From positions 1 through 42,813 of the forward strand of contig CAMOQR010000010.1 of assembly GCA_946623125.1 (NCBI GenBank): DNA of 42,813 nt. The letters run 5' to 3'. This DNA is from an uncultured Caryophanales bacterium. Lineage in GTDB: Bacteria > Bacillota_I > Bacilli_A > RF39 > UBA660. The first letter of the stretch is position 1. Each line of letters opens with the position of its first letter. Made by a program: the position numbers and the translations under genes. The notes under the pieces are model-generated. The model was not told the origin of the DNA. It worked only from the letters and a program-made list of their open reading frames with translations, and ran no database searches. Shown piece after piece: positions 1-8,284 of this stretch.

Positions 1-1
1 G

Positions 2-790
2 GAGCAGTTAAATTTAGTAGATATAGTATATGAAGTGGTTGATGCTAGAATGCCTTTATCTAGTAAGGTTGTTGATATAGATGATTTAATTAAAAATAAA
101 CCTCGTATTTTGGTTTTTACGAAATATGATTTATGTGATAAGACTGAGACTGATCTTATATCCCATTATTACCAAAAACAAGGGTATCGTGTTGTTTGCT
201 TAGATTTGATGAATGGAAATGTTTCTAGTTTAATTCAGATGACAAATGAGGTTATGGCACCGATTCATTTAGAACGTAGTAAGAAAGGATTCAAAGAAAG
301 AGCTACTAGAGTTCTTGTAATTGGATCTCCTAATGTTGGAAAAAGCACTTTGATTAATCGTCTTGTTGGACGTAAGTCTGCAGGTGTTGGTAATACTCCT
401 GGATATACAAAAAACTTATCTTGGATTCGTGTTAATAAAAATATAGAATTATTAGATTCTCCTGGTATTTTATGGCCTAAATTGGAGAATCAGGAGTCTG
501 CACATGTTTTGGCAGCATTGTCTTCTATTAAAGAAGAAATTCTTAATAAAGATGAGATTGCTTGTTTTATATTAAAAAAATTAATGGAATTATATCCTCA
601 AAAAATAAAAGATCGTTATGGAATTGATACTTTGGATGATGATTTTATTGAGGCTTATGAGATGATTGGTAAGAAAAGAGGTGCTTTGTCTAAGGGGGGG
701 ATTGTAGATTATGAAAAGGTTTCTAATCTTATTATTCATGATCTTAAAAATAATGCATTTGGTCCTATTACCTTTGACCGTTTATCATGA
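2..790 (+). CDS. rbgA: Ribosome biogenesis GTPase RbgA (YlqF), 5' end outside window
   Basis: This is a circularly permuted GTPase that in Bacillus acts late in 50S subunit assembly. The open frame runs in from the window edge: codons from base 2 read EQLNLVDIVYEVVDARMPLSS, which matches the family N-terminus. The ORF-track GTG at 35 is therefore not the start, and about 15-20 residues are missing. G motifs appear in permuted order: G4-like TKYD, then the P-loop GSPNVGKST, then DSPG (G3). The C-terminal part fits the RbgA RNA-binding region. The gene ends with TGA inside the ATGATG that starts the next gene (4-nt overlap), so the two are probably translationally coupled. Proximity to rnhB and topA matches Bacillus gene order. 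Confidence 0.95.
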   Translation, partial: EQLNLVDIVYEVVDARMPLSSKVVDIDDLIKNKPRILVFTKYDLCDKTETDLISHYYQKQGYRVVCLDLMNGNVSSLIQMTNEVMAPIHLERSKKGFKERATRVLVIGSPNVGKSTLINRLVGRKSAGVGNTPGYTKNLSWIRVNKNIELLDSPGILWPKLENQESAHVLAALSSIKEEILNKDEIACFILKKLMELYPQKIKDRYGIDTLDDDFIEAYEMIGKKRGALSKGGIVDYEKVSNLIIHDLKNNAFGPITFDRLS

Positions 791-1578
791 TGGATATTAC
801 AGAATGTATACAAGATAATACTAGTTTATATATAGTGGGTGATGATACTCATAAAAGAAGACGTTTTTTTAAAAAAAAGGAACCTAAGATTTATCGTAAA
901 CATTTTAATCATGCAGAGTTTATTGGGGAAGAGTTATGTGGAATTAGAAATTTAAGATGTGTTCATTATTTTTTGATTGGGGAAGGATCTTTTCATCTTA
1001 ATTCTTATATGAATTATGGTGATATTCAAGATAAATGTTATGCTATTAAGTTAGGTTCTTATGATTTTAAAAATCCCGATTCTGAGTATTTTTATATTCG
1101 AGATTATTCTAAAAGTTCAAATGTTAATTATTTGGATGTTCTTTTATCCTATACATCTAGTGATAAAAATTATTGTGAATTATTAGATGAAGTTGAAGAG
1201 ATGTTTGCACTTGATACTTATATGGGGCAGATGGATCGTTTTTCAACTAATATATTGTTTGAACTGGATTCGAAAGATGAAATTCATTTATCCCCATTAT
1301 TTGATTTTGAATATTCCTTAAAATCCTCTTATTTAGATTCCCATTGTATTTATGGAAATACTTTGTTTCATTTTCGTACTTTAGATGATTATTATGAATT
1401 TTTAAATGCTCATCCAGAGTTTTATGATAAATTAAAGAGTTATTTAGATGTTAATTTGGATGATGTTGTACGTAGGTGTTATCAAGTAAGGGGATTAGTT
1501 GTACCTAAAGATAAGTATTATTATTATCAAGAATTTGATGAGAATCAAAAAAAATTAATTAAGAAAATTTTACAATGA
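787..1578 (+). CDS. HipA-like / PI-kinase-fold protein, function unknown
   Basis: A 263-residue soluble protein overlapping rbgA by 4 nt. The pattern around residues 141-175 resembles the active site of the HipA C-terminal and PI3/4-kinase-like fold: QMDRFSTN (D150, N155) as the catalytic D-x4-N, followed by LSPLFDFE (D173) as the metal-binding Asp. An upstream stretch near residues 38-60 (YRKHFNHAEFIGEELCG) resembles the Lys/Glu helix region of the same fold. This is motif-level evidence only. There is no HipB-like antitoxin next to it, so a toxin-antitoxin role is not supported. It has no good Shine-Dalgarno of its own, so expression probably depends on coupling to rbgA. It could be a Ser/Thr protein kinase or a degenerate relative. 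Confidence 0.6.
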   Translation: MMDITECIQDNTSLYIVGDDTHKRRRFFKKKEPKIYRKHFNHAEFIGEELCGIRNLRCVHYFLIGEGSFHLNSYMNYGDIQDKCYAIKLGSYDFKNPDSEYFYIRDYSKSSNVNYLDVLLSYTSSDKNYCELLDEVEEMFALDTYMGQMDRFSTNILFELDSKDEIHLSPLFDFEYSLKSSYLDSHCIYGNTLFHFRTLDDYYEFLNAHPEFYDKLKSYLDVNLDDVVRRCYQVRGLVVPKDKYYYYQEFDENQKKLIKKILQ

Positions 1579-1602
1579 ATAGAAATAATCTTTCTATTTT
1601 TT
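1578..1602 (+). terminator. Rho-independent terminator after HipA-like gene
   Basis: An 8-bp perfect stem (AATAGAAA / TTTCTATT) with a TAATC loop starts at the last base of the stop codon and is followed by a T-run. It separates the rbgA unit from the nuclease-rnhB unit. Confidence 0.75.
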
Positions 1603-1656
1603 GTTGCAATAATTTTTTTTTCTTGTCAAAATAGATTTAAGTAGGAAGTGATTTGT

Positions 1657-2907
1657 TTGAGTTTAGAAGAACTATTTCAGACTAGAGAAGGATTATTATT
1701 TAAAGAGGCTTATCAAAAGTATACTTTTTTTGATATTATGGATCTTTTTCGATATGAAGATGCAAATACAAATTTTTTAGCAAGTTTTCTAGATTATAAA
1801 AGGAATATTTTTGGACTTGGAGAAGAACCTTTAAAGGCTTTTTATCAATTGATATGTCAGAGGGGTAAAGTTATAGGGGATTCTAATTCTTTTTTTGATA
1901 TTGATCTTTCTTGTCCTAATCCTATTATTGTTAGGGGAGGACTTACTTCTAATTTGCATCCTGATTTAATGATTCTTCAAAATAATTGTTTATTATTATT
2001 AGAGGCTAAGTTAGAGTCTTTAGAAAGTCATGAGAATCAGTGTTTGGATTATTTTCAAAAAGTAGAAGAACTTTATCCTAATATTTCTTCTAAAGCATTT
2101 GTTTATTTATCTCTTTCTAAGAATGATTCTATATCTGATGAAGAACATTATTTTAAGATAACTTATCAAGATTTAATTGATTCTTTATATGAACCATTTT
2201 TAAATCATTCTAAGTTAAGCAAGGAAGGTAAGATTTTTTTAGAACAGTATTTGAATAGTTTTTGTTATTTATATAAAAAAAATTATGTCTCTAATGATTT
2301 GTTATATCCAATACCTAGTTCTTTTAGGGAGTATGCTTATTCTTTATATATTTCTAATAAAGAGATTATAGATGCTACTACTAATTATTTGATTGATAAA
2401 AAGGAGTCTTCTTTGATTATTTCTGATTTTTTGAATCAAAAGATTTATTCTTCTCATGAAGATATTAGAATGTTTCGTTATTTTTTACTTTGTCTTTCTA
2501 AAAAGGAAGAGTTTTCTTATTTAAAAAGTATTTTTCGAAAGAGTTATTTTACTATATTAATAGGGAATCAATATATAAAAATGCATTATGGTTCTTTGAT
2601 AGAGACTATTGTTTCTATGTTATTTCAGAATCATAATTCTTTCCAAGATATTAATTCTATTATTTCTTATCAGAATTTATCTTTATTGTATATGGAGTCT
2701 GATTCTATGTTTTCTTCTTTATCTTTGACGCAGAAGAGTTGGTATAAAGATTATGAGTTTAATGGTAATCATTATCAATTGCTTTCTTCTTATTATTTTG
2801 ATGAGGTATTGTTGTTTTTGGATGCTTTAAAAAAATCAAATCTTAATATTTGTGGGATTCATGTATTATTATGTAATGGTTATGATGAGGGGGTTACTTT
2901 ATTATGA
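1657..2907 (+). CDS. PD-(D/E)XK nuclease superfamily protein
   Basis: A soluble protein of about 416 residues. Residues near 100-130 carry a clear PD-(D/E)XK core: HPDLMI (D103), then a hydrophobic strand ending in EAK (E116, K118), then Q128 in a following helix. This resembles the PDDEXK_4-type families. The rest is helical and unrecognised. The ORF track starts at GTG 1648, but that codon lies inside the Shine-Dalgarno AGGAAGTG. TTG 1657 sits at proper spacing and is the better start. The gene overlaps rnhB by 4 nt (ATGA), forming a two-gene unit after a terminator. No methyltransferase or restriction partner is nearby. Substrate and role are unknown; repair or defence are possible. Confidence 0.7.
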   Translation: MSLEELFQTREGLLFKEAYQKYTFFDIMDLFRYEDANTNFLASFLDYKRNIFGLGEEPLKAFYQLICQRGKVIGDSNSFFDIDLSCPNPIIVRGGLTSNLHPDLMILQNNCLLLLEAKLESLESHENQCLDYFQKVEELYPNISSKAFVYLSLSKNDSISDEEHYFKITYQDLIDSLYEPFLNHSKLSKEGKIFLEQYLNSFCYLYKKNYVSNDLLYPIPSSFREYAYSLYISNKEIIDATTNYLIDKKESSLIISDFLNQKIYSSHEDIRMFRYFLLCLSKKEEFSYLKSIFRKSYFTILIGNQYIKMHYGSLIETIVSMLFQNHNSFQDINSIISYQNLSLLYMESDSMFSSLSLTQKSWYKDYEFNGNHYQLLSSYYFDEVLLFLDALKKSNLNICGIHVLLCNGYDEGVTLL

Positions 2908-3839
2908 AGAAAAAAGATATTTTGAAAAGACTTAGTGAAATTCCACTTTCTAGAGATTCTTTTGTTATTGTTGGAGATGCTAGTATTGTATGTCATGGCC
3001 TAAAAAGAGAATGTGAATCTATTTTAGTTTATACGAATTTTAATTTTTCTATTTCTGATATTGAAATTGAACATAATAGTGTTTCATCTTTTGATGTAAT
3101 TGATGAGTATCATTTTATGAGGCTAGAGGATTGTTTAAAATTAAAAATGAAGGATCCTGTTTCCAATAAAGCCATTATCAAAAAGATTAATCTTTATCTA
3201 GAGTGTTTAGATAATTATCACTATGAAAGAGATTTAAGAAAAAAGGGTTATACTTTAATTGGTGGAGTGGATGAAGTTGGAAGAGGACCACTAGTTGGAC
3301 CTGTTGTTGCGGCTTGTGTTATTTTGCCAGAAGATTTTCATTTAGATGGTCTTACGGATAGTAAAAAATTGAGTGAAGCAAAAAGAGATTATTTTTATGA
3401 GGAAATAAAAAAGCAGGCTATTTCTTATGGAATAGGAATCATATCAGAGAAAAGAATTGATGAGATTAATATATATGAGGCTACGAAAGAGGCTATGATG
3501 GAGGCTATTCGTAATTGTCATATTCAACCTGATTATGTTTTAACGGATGCGATGAAGTTAGATATTGATATTCCTATTACTCCAATTATTAAGGGAGATT
3601 TAAAGAGTATTACGATTAGTGCTGCTAGTGTTATTGCTAAAGTAACTAGAGATCATATGTTATATGAATTGGATAAAAAATATCCTATGTATGATTTTAA
3701 GCATAATGTGGGGTATCCTACTAAGAAGCATTTAGATGCTATTTCAAAATATGGTATTATTGAGGAACATCGAAGAAGTTATGGACCTGTAAAAGAATTT
3801 TTAGAGAAAAGTGTAAATTTAGGGAAAAAAACAATATAA
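2904..3839 (+). CDS. rnhB: Ribonuclease HII with extra N-terminal nucleotidyltransferase-like domain
   Basis: RNase HII nicks RNA in RNA-DNA hybrids and removes misincorporated ribonucleotides. The catalytic domain covers about residues 115-311: [14 protein letters not shown] (D123, E124), [17 protein letters not shown] and [14 protein letters not shown] supply the DEDD-type acidic set. The first ~110 residues are not part of RNase HII. They resemble a nucleotidyltransferase-fold sensor domain: [16 protein letters not shown] is like the usual GG-A-x-LHG-x-R start, and [13 protein letters not shown] is like the later helix. The acidic DxD is missing (ECESILVYT), so this part is probably catalytically dead. 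Total length is 311 aa against roughly 200-260 for the family. It is coupled to the upstream nuclease gene by an ATGA overlap. Confidence 0.93.
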   Translation: MKKKDILKRLSEIPLSRDSFVIVGDASIVCHGLKRECESILVYTNFNFSISDIEIEHNSVSSFDVIDEYHFMRLEDCLKLKMKDPVSNKAIIKKINLYLECLDNYHYERDLRKKGYTLIGGVDEVGRGPLVGPVVAACVILPEDFHLDGLTDSKKLSEAKRDYFYEEIKKQAISYGIGIISEKRIDEINIYEATKEAMMEAIRNCHIQPDYVLTDAMKLDIDIPITPIIKGDLKSITISAASVIAKVTRDHMLYELDKKYPMYDFKHNVGYPTKKHLDAISKYGIIEEHRRSYGPVKEFLEKSVNLGKKTI

Positions 3840-3855
3840 TATAAATAGATAATAG

Positions 3856-3884
3856 TTGACAAAACTATTTTTTATGGCTATAAA
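3856..3884 (+). promoter_or_regulatory. Sigma-A-type promoter of topA
   Basis: TTGACA (3856-3861), a 17-bp spacer, then TATAAA (3879-3884). It lies 23 nt before the topA start, with Shine-Dalgarno CTGGAGTGAT in between. The -35 is a perfect consensus. Confidence 0.8.
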
Positions 3885-3907
3885 TTATAAATGACTGGAG
3901 TGATACT

Positions 3908-5932
3908 GTGGCAAAAAATTTGGTAATTGTGGAAAGCCCAAGTAAAAGTAAAACAATTGAAAAGTATTTAGGAAAAGATTATAAAGTTATGTCTTCAAAG
4001 GGACATATTCGTGATTTAGCAACAACAGGTACTTATGGACTTGGGGTTGATATTGAAAATGGATTTAAGCCTAATTATGTTCCTATAAAGGGAAAAAGTA
4101 GTGTTATTAAAGAATTAAAAAAGAATGTAAAAGATAGTGATATGATTTATCTTGCAAGCGACCCTGACCGTGAAGGAGAGGCTATTGCTTGGCATTTAAA
4201 GGATGCTTTGGGGATAAAGGATAAACAATATAAGAGAGTTTTGTTTAATGAGATTACTCATGATAAAGTAATAGAGGCTATTAATAATCCTACAGTAATT
4301 GATGATAATTTAGTTAAAAGCCAAGAGACAAGGAGAATTCTTGATCGTATTATTGGTTTTCGTCTTAGTAAATTATTACAGAATAAGATTGGTGCAAAGA
4401 GTGCAGGAAGAGTGCAGAGTGTTGCTTTGAAATTAATTGTTGATAGGGAACGAGAGATAGAGGCGTTTGTTCCAGAAGAATATTGGAAGATTATTGCTGT
4501 ATTTCCAGAATATGAAGCAGAACTTTTTAAATATAGGGATGAGGAGATTACTCTTCATAATGAAGATGAGGCCAATCATGTTCTTAATTCTTTGAAAGAG
4601 GAATATACAGTTGAGTCTGTTGAGAAGAAAGAAAAGGCTAAGAAGAGTAAGTTCCCATTTACAACTTCTACTTTACAACAAGAGGCTTCTACGAAATTAG
4701 GTTTTCCTGCTAGAAAGACGATGAGTATTGCTCAAAGGCTTTATGAAGGAATTGATATTGGATCGGAAACTGTTGGTTTAATTACTTATATGAGAACGGA
4801 TTCTATTCGTTTATCAGATGACTTTGTTCGTCCTGCTATGAAATATATTGAAGAGAATTATGGAAAAAAGTATGTTGGTTACGTGAAGCAGGCTAAGAAA
4901 AAAGATAATGTTCAAGATGCTCATGAAGGAATTCGTCCAACTAGTGTATTGAGAGAGCCATCTAAAATGAAACAATATTTAAGTAATGATGAGTTTAAAT
5001 TATATAGCCTAATTTATAAGAGAACTCTTGCTTCTTTAATGGCTGATGCTAGTGTTAATCAAACTACTATTATTTTTGATAATAATGATTATAAGTTTAA
5101 AACAACTGGGCAAATCTTATTATTTGATGGATATTTAAAAGTATATAAAGATTATGAATCTTCTGAGGATAAAATATTACCAGAAGTAGGAGACGGAGAA
5201 GTTGCTGTTACGAATCAAGTTGAATCTACACAACATTTTACCCAACCACCTGCGCGTTATAGTGAAGCAAAACTTATTAAAGAGTTAGAAGAGTTGGGAA
5301 TTGGTAGACCTAGTACTTATGCTACCATAATTGATACGATTAAGAGTCGTGATTATGTTACTTTAGAAGATAAGAAATTTAAGCCTACTAGTGTAGGGAT
5401 TGAAACAACTGATAAGTTACAAGAATTCTTTAGTGATATTATTAATACAGATTATACACGTGATATGGAAAATGATTTGGATGAAATTGCTGAAGGACAT
5501 ATGGTTTGGAATGAGGTTCTTGCATCTTTTTATAAATTGTTTGAGCCACGTGTTAAAAATGCTTTTAGTGATATGGAAAAAAAAGCGGCAACTGAGACAG
5601 GAGAGATGTGTCCAGAATGTGGTAGGCCTTTAGTTGTTCGTCGTGGTAAATATGGAGAGTTTGTTGCATGTAGTAATTATCCTGAATGTAAATATATTAA
5701 AAAAGAAGAAGTAGTAGAGAAAGAAATTTGTTCTTGTCCTAATTGTGATGGAATGATTGTTGAAAAGAAGAGTCGCAAGGGAAAGGTTTTTTATGGATGT
5801 AATCATTATCCAAAATGTAAGACTGCTTATTGGGATAAGCCAGTTAATCGTAAGTGTCCAGAATGTGGTGAGATGCTAACGGATAAAAATGGAAAGATAA
5901 AATGTTCTCAATGTGATTATAAAGAAGAGTAA
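3908..5932 (+). CDS. topA: DNA topoisomerase I (type IA)
   Basis: Relaxes negative supercoils by transient single-strand cleavage. The 674-residue protein has a Toprim domain at the N-terminus (E9; SDPDREGE with D85, D87, E89). The catalytic tyrosine is Y294 in LITYMRTDSIRLS. The central IA fold includes PPARYSEAKLIKELEELGIGRPSTYA. The C-terminus (~577-674) carries three Cys4 zinc-finger modules (CPECGRPL, CSCPNCDGM, CPECGEML). The start is GTG at 3908, supported by MAKNLVIVESPSK and a correctly spaced Shine-Dalgarno. It has its own promoter, and its TAA stop lies in the loop of the terminator, so it is a single-gene unit. Position after rnhB matches Bacillus, although dprA and sucCD are absent. 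Confidence 0.98.
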   Translation: MAKNLVIVESPSKSKTIEKYLGKDYKVMSSKGHIRDLATTGTYGLGVDIENGFKPNYVPIKGKSSVIKELKKNVKDSDMIYLASDPDREGEAIAWHLKDALGIKDKQYKRVLFNEITHDKVIEAINNPTVIDDNLVKSQETRRILDRIIGFRLSKLLQNKIGAKSAGRVQSVALKLIVDREREIEAFVPEEYWKIIAVFPEYEAELFKYRDEEITLHNEDEANHVLNSLKEEYTVESVEKKEKAKKSKFPFTTSTLQQEASTKLGFPARKTMSIAQRLYEGIDIGSETVGLITYMRTDSIRLSDDFVRPAMKYIEENYGKKYVGYVKQAKKKDNVQDAHEGIRPTSVLREPSKMKQYLSNDEFKLYSLIYKRTLASLMADASVNQTTIIFDNNDYKFKTTGQILLFDGYLKVYKDYESSEDKILPEVGDGEVAVTNQVESTQHFTQPPARYSEAKLIKELEELGIGRPSTYATIIDTIKSRDYVTLEDKKFKPTSVGIETTDKLQEFFSDIINTDYTRDMENDLDEIAEGHMVWNEVLASFYKLFEPRVKNAFSDMEKKAATETGEMCPECGRPLVVRRGKYGEFVACSNYPECKYIKKEEVVEKEICSCPNCDGMIVEKKSRKGKVFYGCNHYPKCKTAYWDKPVNRKCPECGEMLTDKNGKIKCSQCDYKEE

Positions 5933-5945
5933 TCTTCTTTTTTTT
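5921..5945 (+). terminator. topA terminator with stop codon in the loop
   Basis: Perfect 8-bp stem AAAGAAGA / TCTTCTTT with a GTAA loop and a T-run. The topA TAA spans the loop. The next promoter's -10 follows within 10 nt. Confidence 0.85.
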
Positions 5946-5946
5946 G

Positions 5947-5955
5947 TGGTATAAT
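5947..5955 (+). promoter_or_regulatory. Extended -10 promoter for the orphan-xerC unit
   Basis: TGgTATAAT starts directly after the topA terminator T-run. A -35 at normal spacing would fall inside the terminator hairpin and is poor, so the extended -10 probably carries recognition. Confidence 0.65.
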
Positions 5956-5975
5956 ATGTAACCAGAGGTGATGAT

Positions 5976-7052
5976 ATGGCAAAAACTCGTTATTATTTAT
6001 TTGCTAGAGATTGTGAAAGTAATCATCTTTCGGTTATATCTTTTCCAGATGAGAATAATTATTCCAATTGGATTCATTCTTTAGAAGATATTGATTTATA
6101 TACGTCTCAGTTTTCTACTCGGGAAGAATTTATTCTTTTTTTAAAGAATAATGGACAGATTTCTACCTATGATGTTGATTTCTTTATTGCATCTCGAAAC
6201 GCAAATAATATACAATATTTAGAACCTATTTTTGGGAAGTCTTCCAGATTATCTGAAATTGCTCATCAAAAGAAGAATGGGTCAATGAACTTAGAAAGTG
6301 TTTCTTCTATATTGGATGATTTTAGTCGTAGAATGATGCAGGATTCTTCTTTTTATTATTTTGTTGTTTATGGCTTTAGTGATATTTTTCAGAAATATAT
6401 TGATTATTATAAACAAAATCGTGGATCTGTTTCTTGTTTTTCTAATAAGTACCGTGATGGTAAGTGGGCCTTTCAATCCTATCCACTACTTCGTAATATC
6501 ATAGAGTCTTATATTCGATATGAGAATATGGGAAATGATTTTTTTGCAATGTCTAATCAAATTATTAATAAGAAGAAGGAAAGAGATACTTACCATGATA
6601 TGGTTAATATGATGACAGATAAAGAATATATTAACGGACAATTGTCTTTCTTTGAACCAAACGTTAAAATAGATAAATTGTCTTATATTTTAGAACATTT
6701 ATCTTCCTTAACTCTTGATTTATTTTCGTCCTCATCTCAAGTTGAATTAAATAATTATTTTAAAAATCAAACTTTTATGGAAGAGTTACGTTCCTTATTA
6801 GATCCTAATATTTTAACCTTGTTTTATCAATATGTAAGAGATCAACATGATTTATCTTATTCTCTAGATTATGACTTTTTTTCGATTTCTGATTCTTTGA
6901 AAAAAGATAAGAAAATGCTTGTTGATTTACTCATGTCTAATTCAAAACTTTTAGATAAGACATATTCTTTCTTTTTATTGTATAATAAATGTAGGAAGGA
7001 TCAAGGTGGAGAATATGGAGATGGAAGTTCAGGGAAAGAAAGAATTAAATGA
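5976..7052 (+). CDS. Hypothetical protein between topA and xerC
   Basis: A 358-residue protein that I do not recognise. It has no signal peptide, transmembrane segment or catalytic motif that I can name. Composition is rich in Asn, Ser, Tyr, Phe and Asp, with many predicted helices. The start (ATG 5976) has a strong Shine-Dalgarno, AGAGGTGATGAT. Its 3' end overlaps the start of xerC by roughly 32-38 nt, so the two are cotranscribed and probably coupled. In Bacillus this slot between topA and xerC holds trmFO; this protein has no Rossmann GxGxxG motif and is not TrmFO. Confidence 0.75.
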   Translation: MAKTRYYLFARDCESNHLSVISFPDENNYSNWIHSLEDIDLYTSQFSTREEFILFLKNNGQISTYDVDFFIASRNANNIQYLEPIFGKSSRLSEIAHQKKNGSMNLESVSSILDDFSRRMMQDSSFYYFVVYGFSDIFQKYIDYYKQNRGSVSCFSNKYRDGKWAFQSYPLLRNIIESYIRYENMGNDFFAMSNQIINKKKERDTYHDMVNMMTDKEYINGQLSFFEPNVKIDKLSYILEHLSSLTLDLFSSSSQVELNNYFKNQTFMEELRSLLDPNILTLFYQYVRDQHDLSYSLDYDFFSISDSLKKDKKMLVDLLMSNSKLLDKTYSFFLLYNKCRKDQGGEYGDGSSGKERIK

Positions 7053-7929
7053 GTTTTTAGAATATTTAAAGTTTCAAAAGAATTATTCTGATTATACGAT
7101 TCGTAGTTATCAAAATGATATTTGTGAATTTTTAAATCATGTTTCTAGTGAAGGTTTATCTTTTAAAAAACTAGAGTATAGTGATATTCGTTTTTATTTA
7201 ATGTTTTTAAAGGATGAAAAATGTGATGATAATTCTTCTATTGATCGTAAACTTAGTGCTTTACGTACTTTTTATAAATATTTAGCCAATGAAGGAATTG
7301 TTTCAAGTAATGTTTTTTCTTTGGTAAGTGGTCCTAAAAAAAGTAAAAAACTTCCTCGTTATTTTGAATATAATGAGCTTGAAGAGATGTTTTTAGTTCC
7401 TGATACTCATACGGCTCTAGGTCAGAGAGATTTGCTTCTTTTGGAGATGCTTTATGCAACTGGGTGTCGTGTTGGGGAACTTGTTTCTATTAAGGTTTCT
7501 GATATTGATTTTGGTAGACGTAATATATTAATATTAGGAAAAGGAAATAAAGAAAGATATGTAACATATGGAGAATATTGTGAAGATGCTTTGATGAATT
7601 ATTTAAATGATGGATATCATTCTTTAAATTGTCAAAATAATGGGTATTTATTTTTAAATCATAATGGTGGTGTTTTAACAGAAAGAGGAGTTCGTTATAT
7701 TTTAGATCATATTATTAAACAAACTAGTATTCATAAGAATATTTCTCCTCATATGATTCGTCATTCTTTTGCAACACATCTATTAAATGAGGGGTGTGAT
7801 TTATTAACGGTTCAGAAATTACTTGGACATGAAAGTATTAAAGCAACACAGATTTATACTCATGTTACGACAGATCGACTTAAAGAAGTTTATTTTCGTA
7901 GTTTTCCAAGGGCTAAAAAAGATGATTAA
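7015..7929 (+). CDS. xerC: Tyrosine recombinase XerC (CodV-like)
   Basis: Site-specific recombinase that, with XerD, resolves chromosome dimers at dif. The N-terminal SAM-like DNA-binding domain covers about residues 10-95. The catalytic domain has all expected residues (numbering from the ORF-track start at 7006): R155 in ATGCRVGEL, K179 in ILGKGNKER, H249/R252 in SPHMIRHSFATH, H275 in LLGHESI and the nucleophile Y284 in TQIYTHV. The ORF track opens at GTG 7006, which lies inside the Shine-Dalgarno AAGGTGGAG. ATG 7015 (or 7021) is the better start. It overlaps the upstream orphan. Position after topA argues for XerC rather than XerD. Confidence 0.93.
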   Translation: MEMEVQGKKELNEFLEYLKFQKNYSDYTIRSYQNDICEFLNHVSSEGLSFKKLEYSDIRFYLMFLKDEKCDDNSSIDRKLSALRTFYKYLANEGIVSSNVFSLVSGPKKSKKLPRYFEYNELEEMFLVPDTHTALGQRDLLLLEMLYATGCRVGELVSIKVSDIDFGRRNILILGKGNKERYVTYGEYCEDALMNYLNDGYHSLNCQNNGYLFLNHNGGVLTERGVRYILDHIIKQTSIHKNISPHMIRHSFATHLLNEGCDLLTVQKLLGHESIKATQIYTHVTTDRLKEVYFRSFPRAKKDD

Positions 7930-7942
7930 TCATCTTTTTTTG
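7915..7942 (+). terminator. xerC terminator, stop codon inside hairpin
   Basis: A perfect 26-nt inverted repeat, AAAAAAGATGAT-TA-ATCATCTTTTTT, with the xerC TAA at its centre and a T-run. The A-rich 5' arm could also make it work on the other strand. Confidence 0.85.
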
Positions 7943-7975
7943 TTTAATTTACTTTTCTTTTATTTTGTAATTCGT

Positions 7976-7981
7976 TATAAT
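7976..7981 (+). promoter_or_regulatory. -10 box of comN-secDF unit
   Basis: TATAAT lies 33 nt before the comN start. The -35 region is only T-rich, so the promoter call rests mainly on the -10. Confidence 0.5.
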
Positions 7982-8013
7982 ATTATTAGTTCCTATAAAG
8001 GGTGTGATTTTCT

Positions 8014-8244
8014 ATGATAGAAGAATTTCAGTCCGAATATGAATTATATCGAAGAGTATTACCTGCACTTCGATATAAAATTTTTGAATTTTCTGCTCTA
8101 GGTTATTTTGATATTGATGAAAAATATCTTTGGAATTATCTATCTCAAAACACTTGGAAGATGGGAAATGGATTAACTTTATATGATATTGTTTTAGATA
8201 TTTTACAAGTTAATGTGATGGATGTTCTTTCTTATAGAAGATAA
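8014..8244 (+). CDS. comN: ComN-like post-transcriptional regulator
   Basis: A 76-residue soluble protein. The pattern LRYKIFEFSALGYFDIDEK followed by LWNYLSQNTWK and LYDIVLDILQVNVMDVLSY fits the small post-transcriptional regulator family of B. subtilis ComN (YrzD), as I remember it. That protein acts on comE mRNA and is linked to DivIVA. Context supports this: in Bacillus, comN lies next to secDF, as here. Start ATG 8014 has Shine-Dalgarno AAAGGGTGTGAT. No terminator is seen in the 40 nt before secDF, so they are probably cotranscribed. No competence genes are in the window, so the ComN target here is unknown. Confidence 0.75.
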   Translation: MIEEFQSEYELYRRVLPALRYKIFEFSALGYFDIDEKYLWNYLSQNTWKMGNGLTLYDIVLDILQVNVMDVLSYRR

Positions 8245-8284
8245 TACTTTGATAAGGATTTAATAAAAATAGGGAGTGAATAGA

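Noticed and set aside
787-1578. HipAB toxin-antitoxin system
   Set aside because: No HipB-like DNA-binding partner is adjacent, and the gene is coupled to rbgA; only a HipA-like fold is suggested.
1604-1632. Promoter for the PD-(D/E)XK gene (TTGCAA-17-CAAAAT)
   Set aside because: The -10 is poor; a promoter is needed after the terminator, but this one is too weak to list as a feature.
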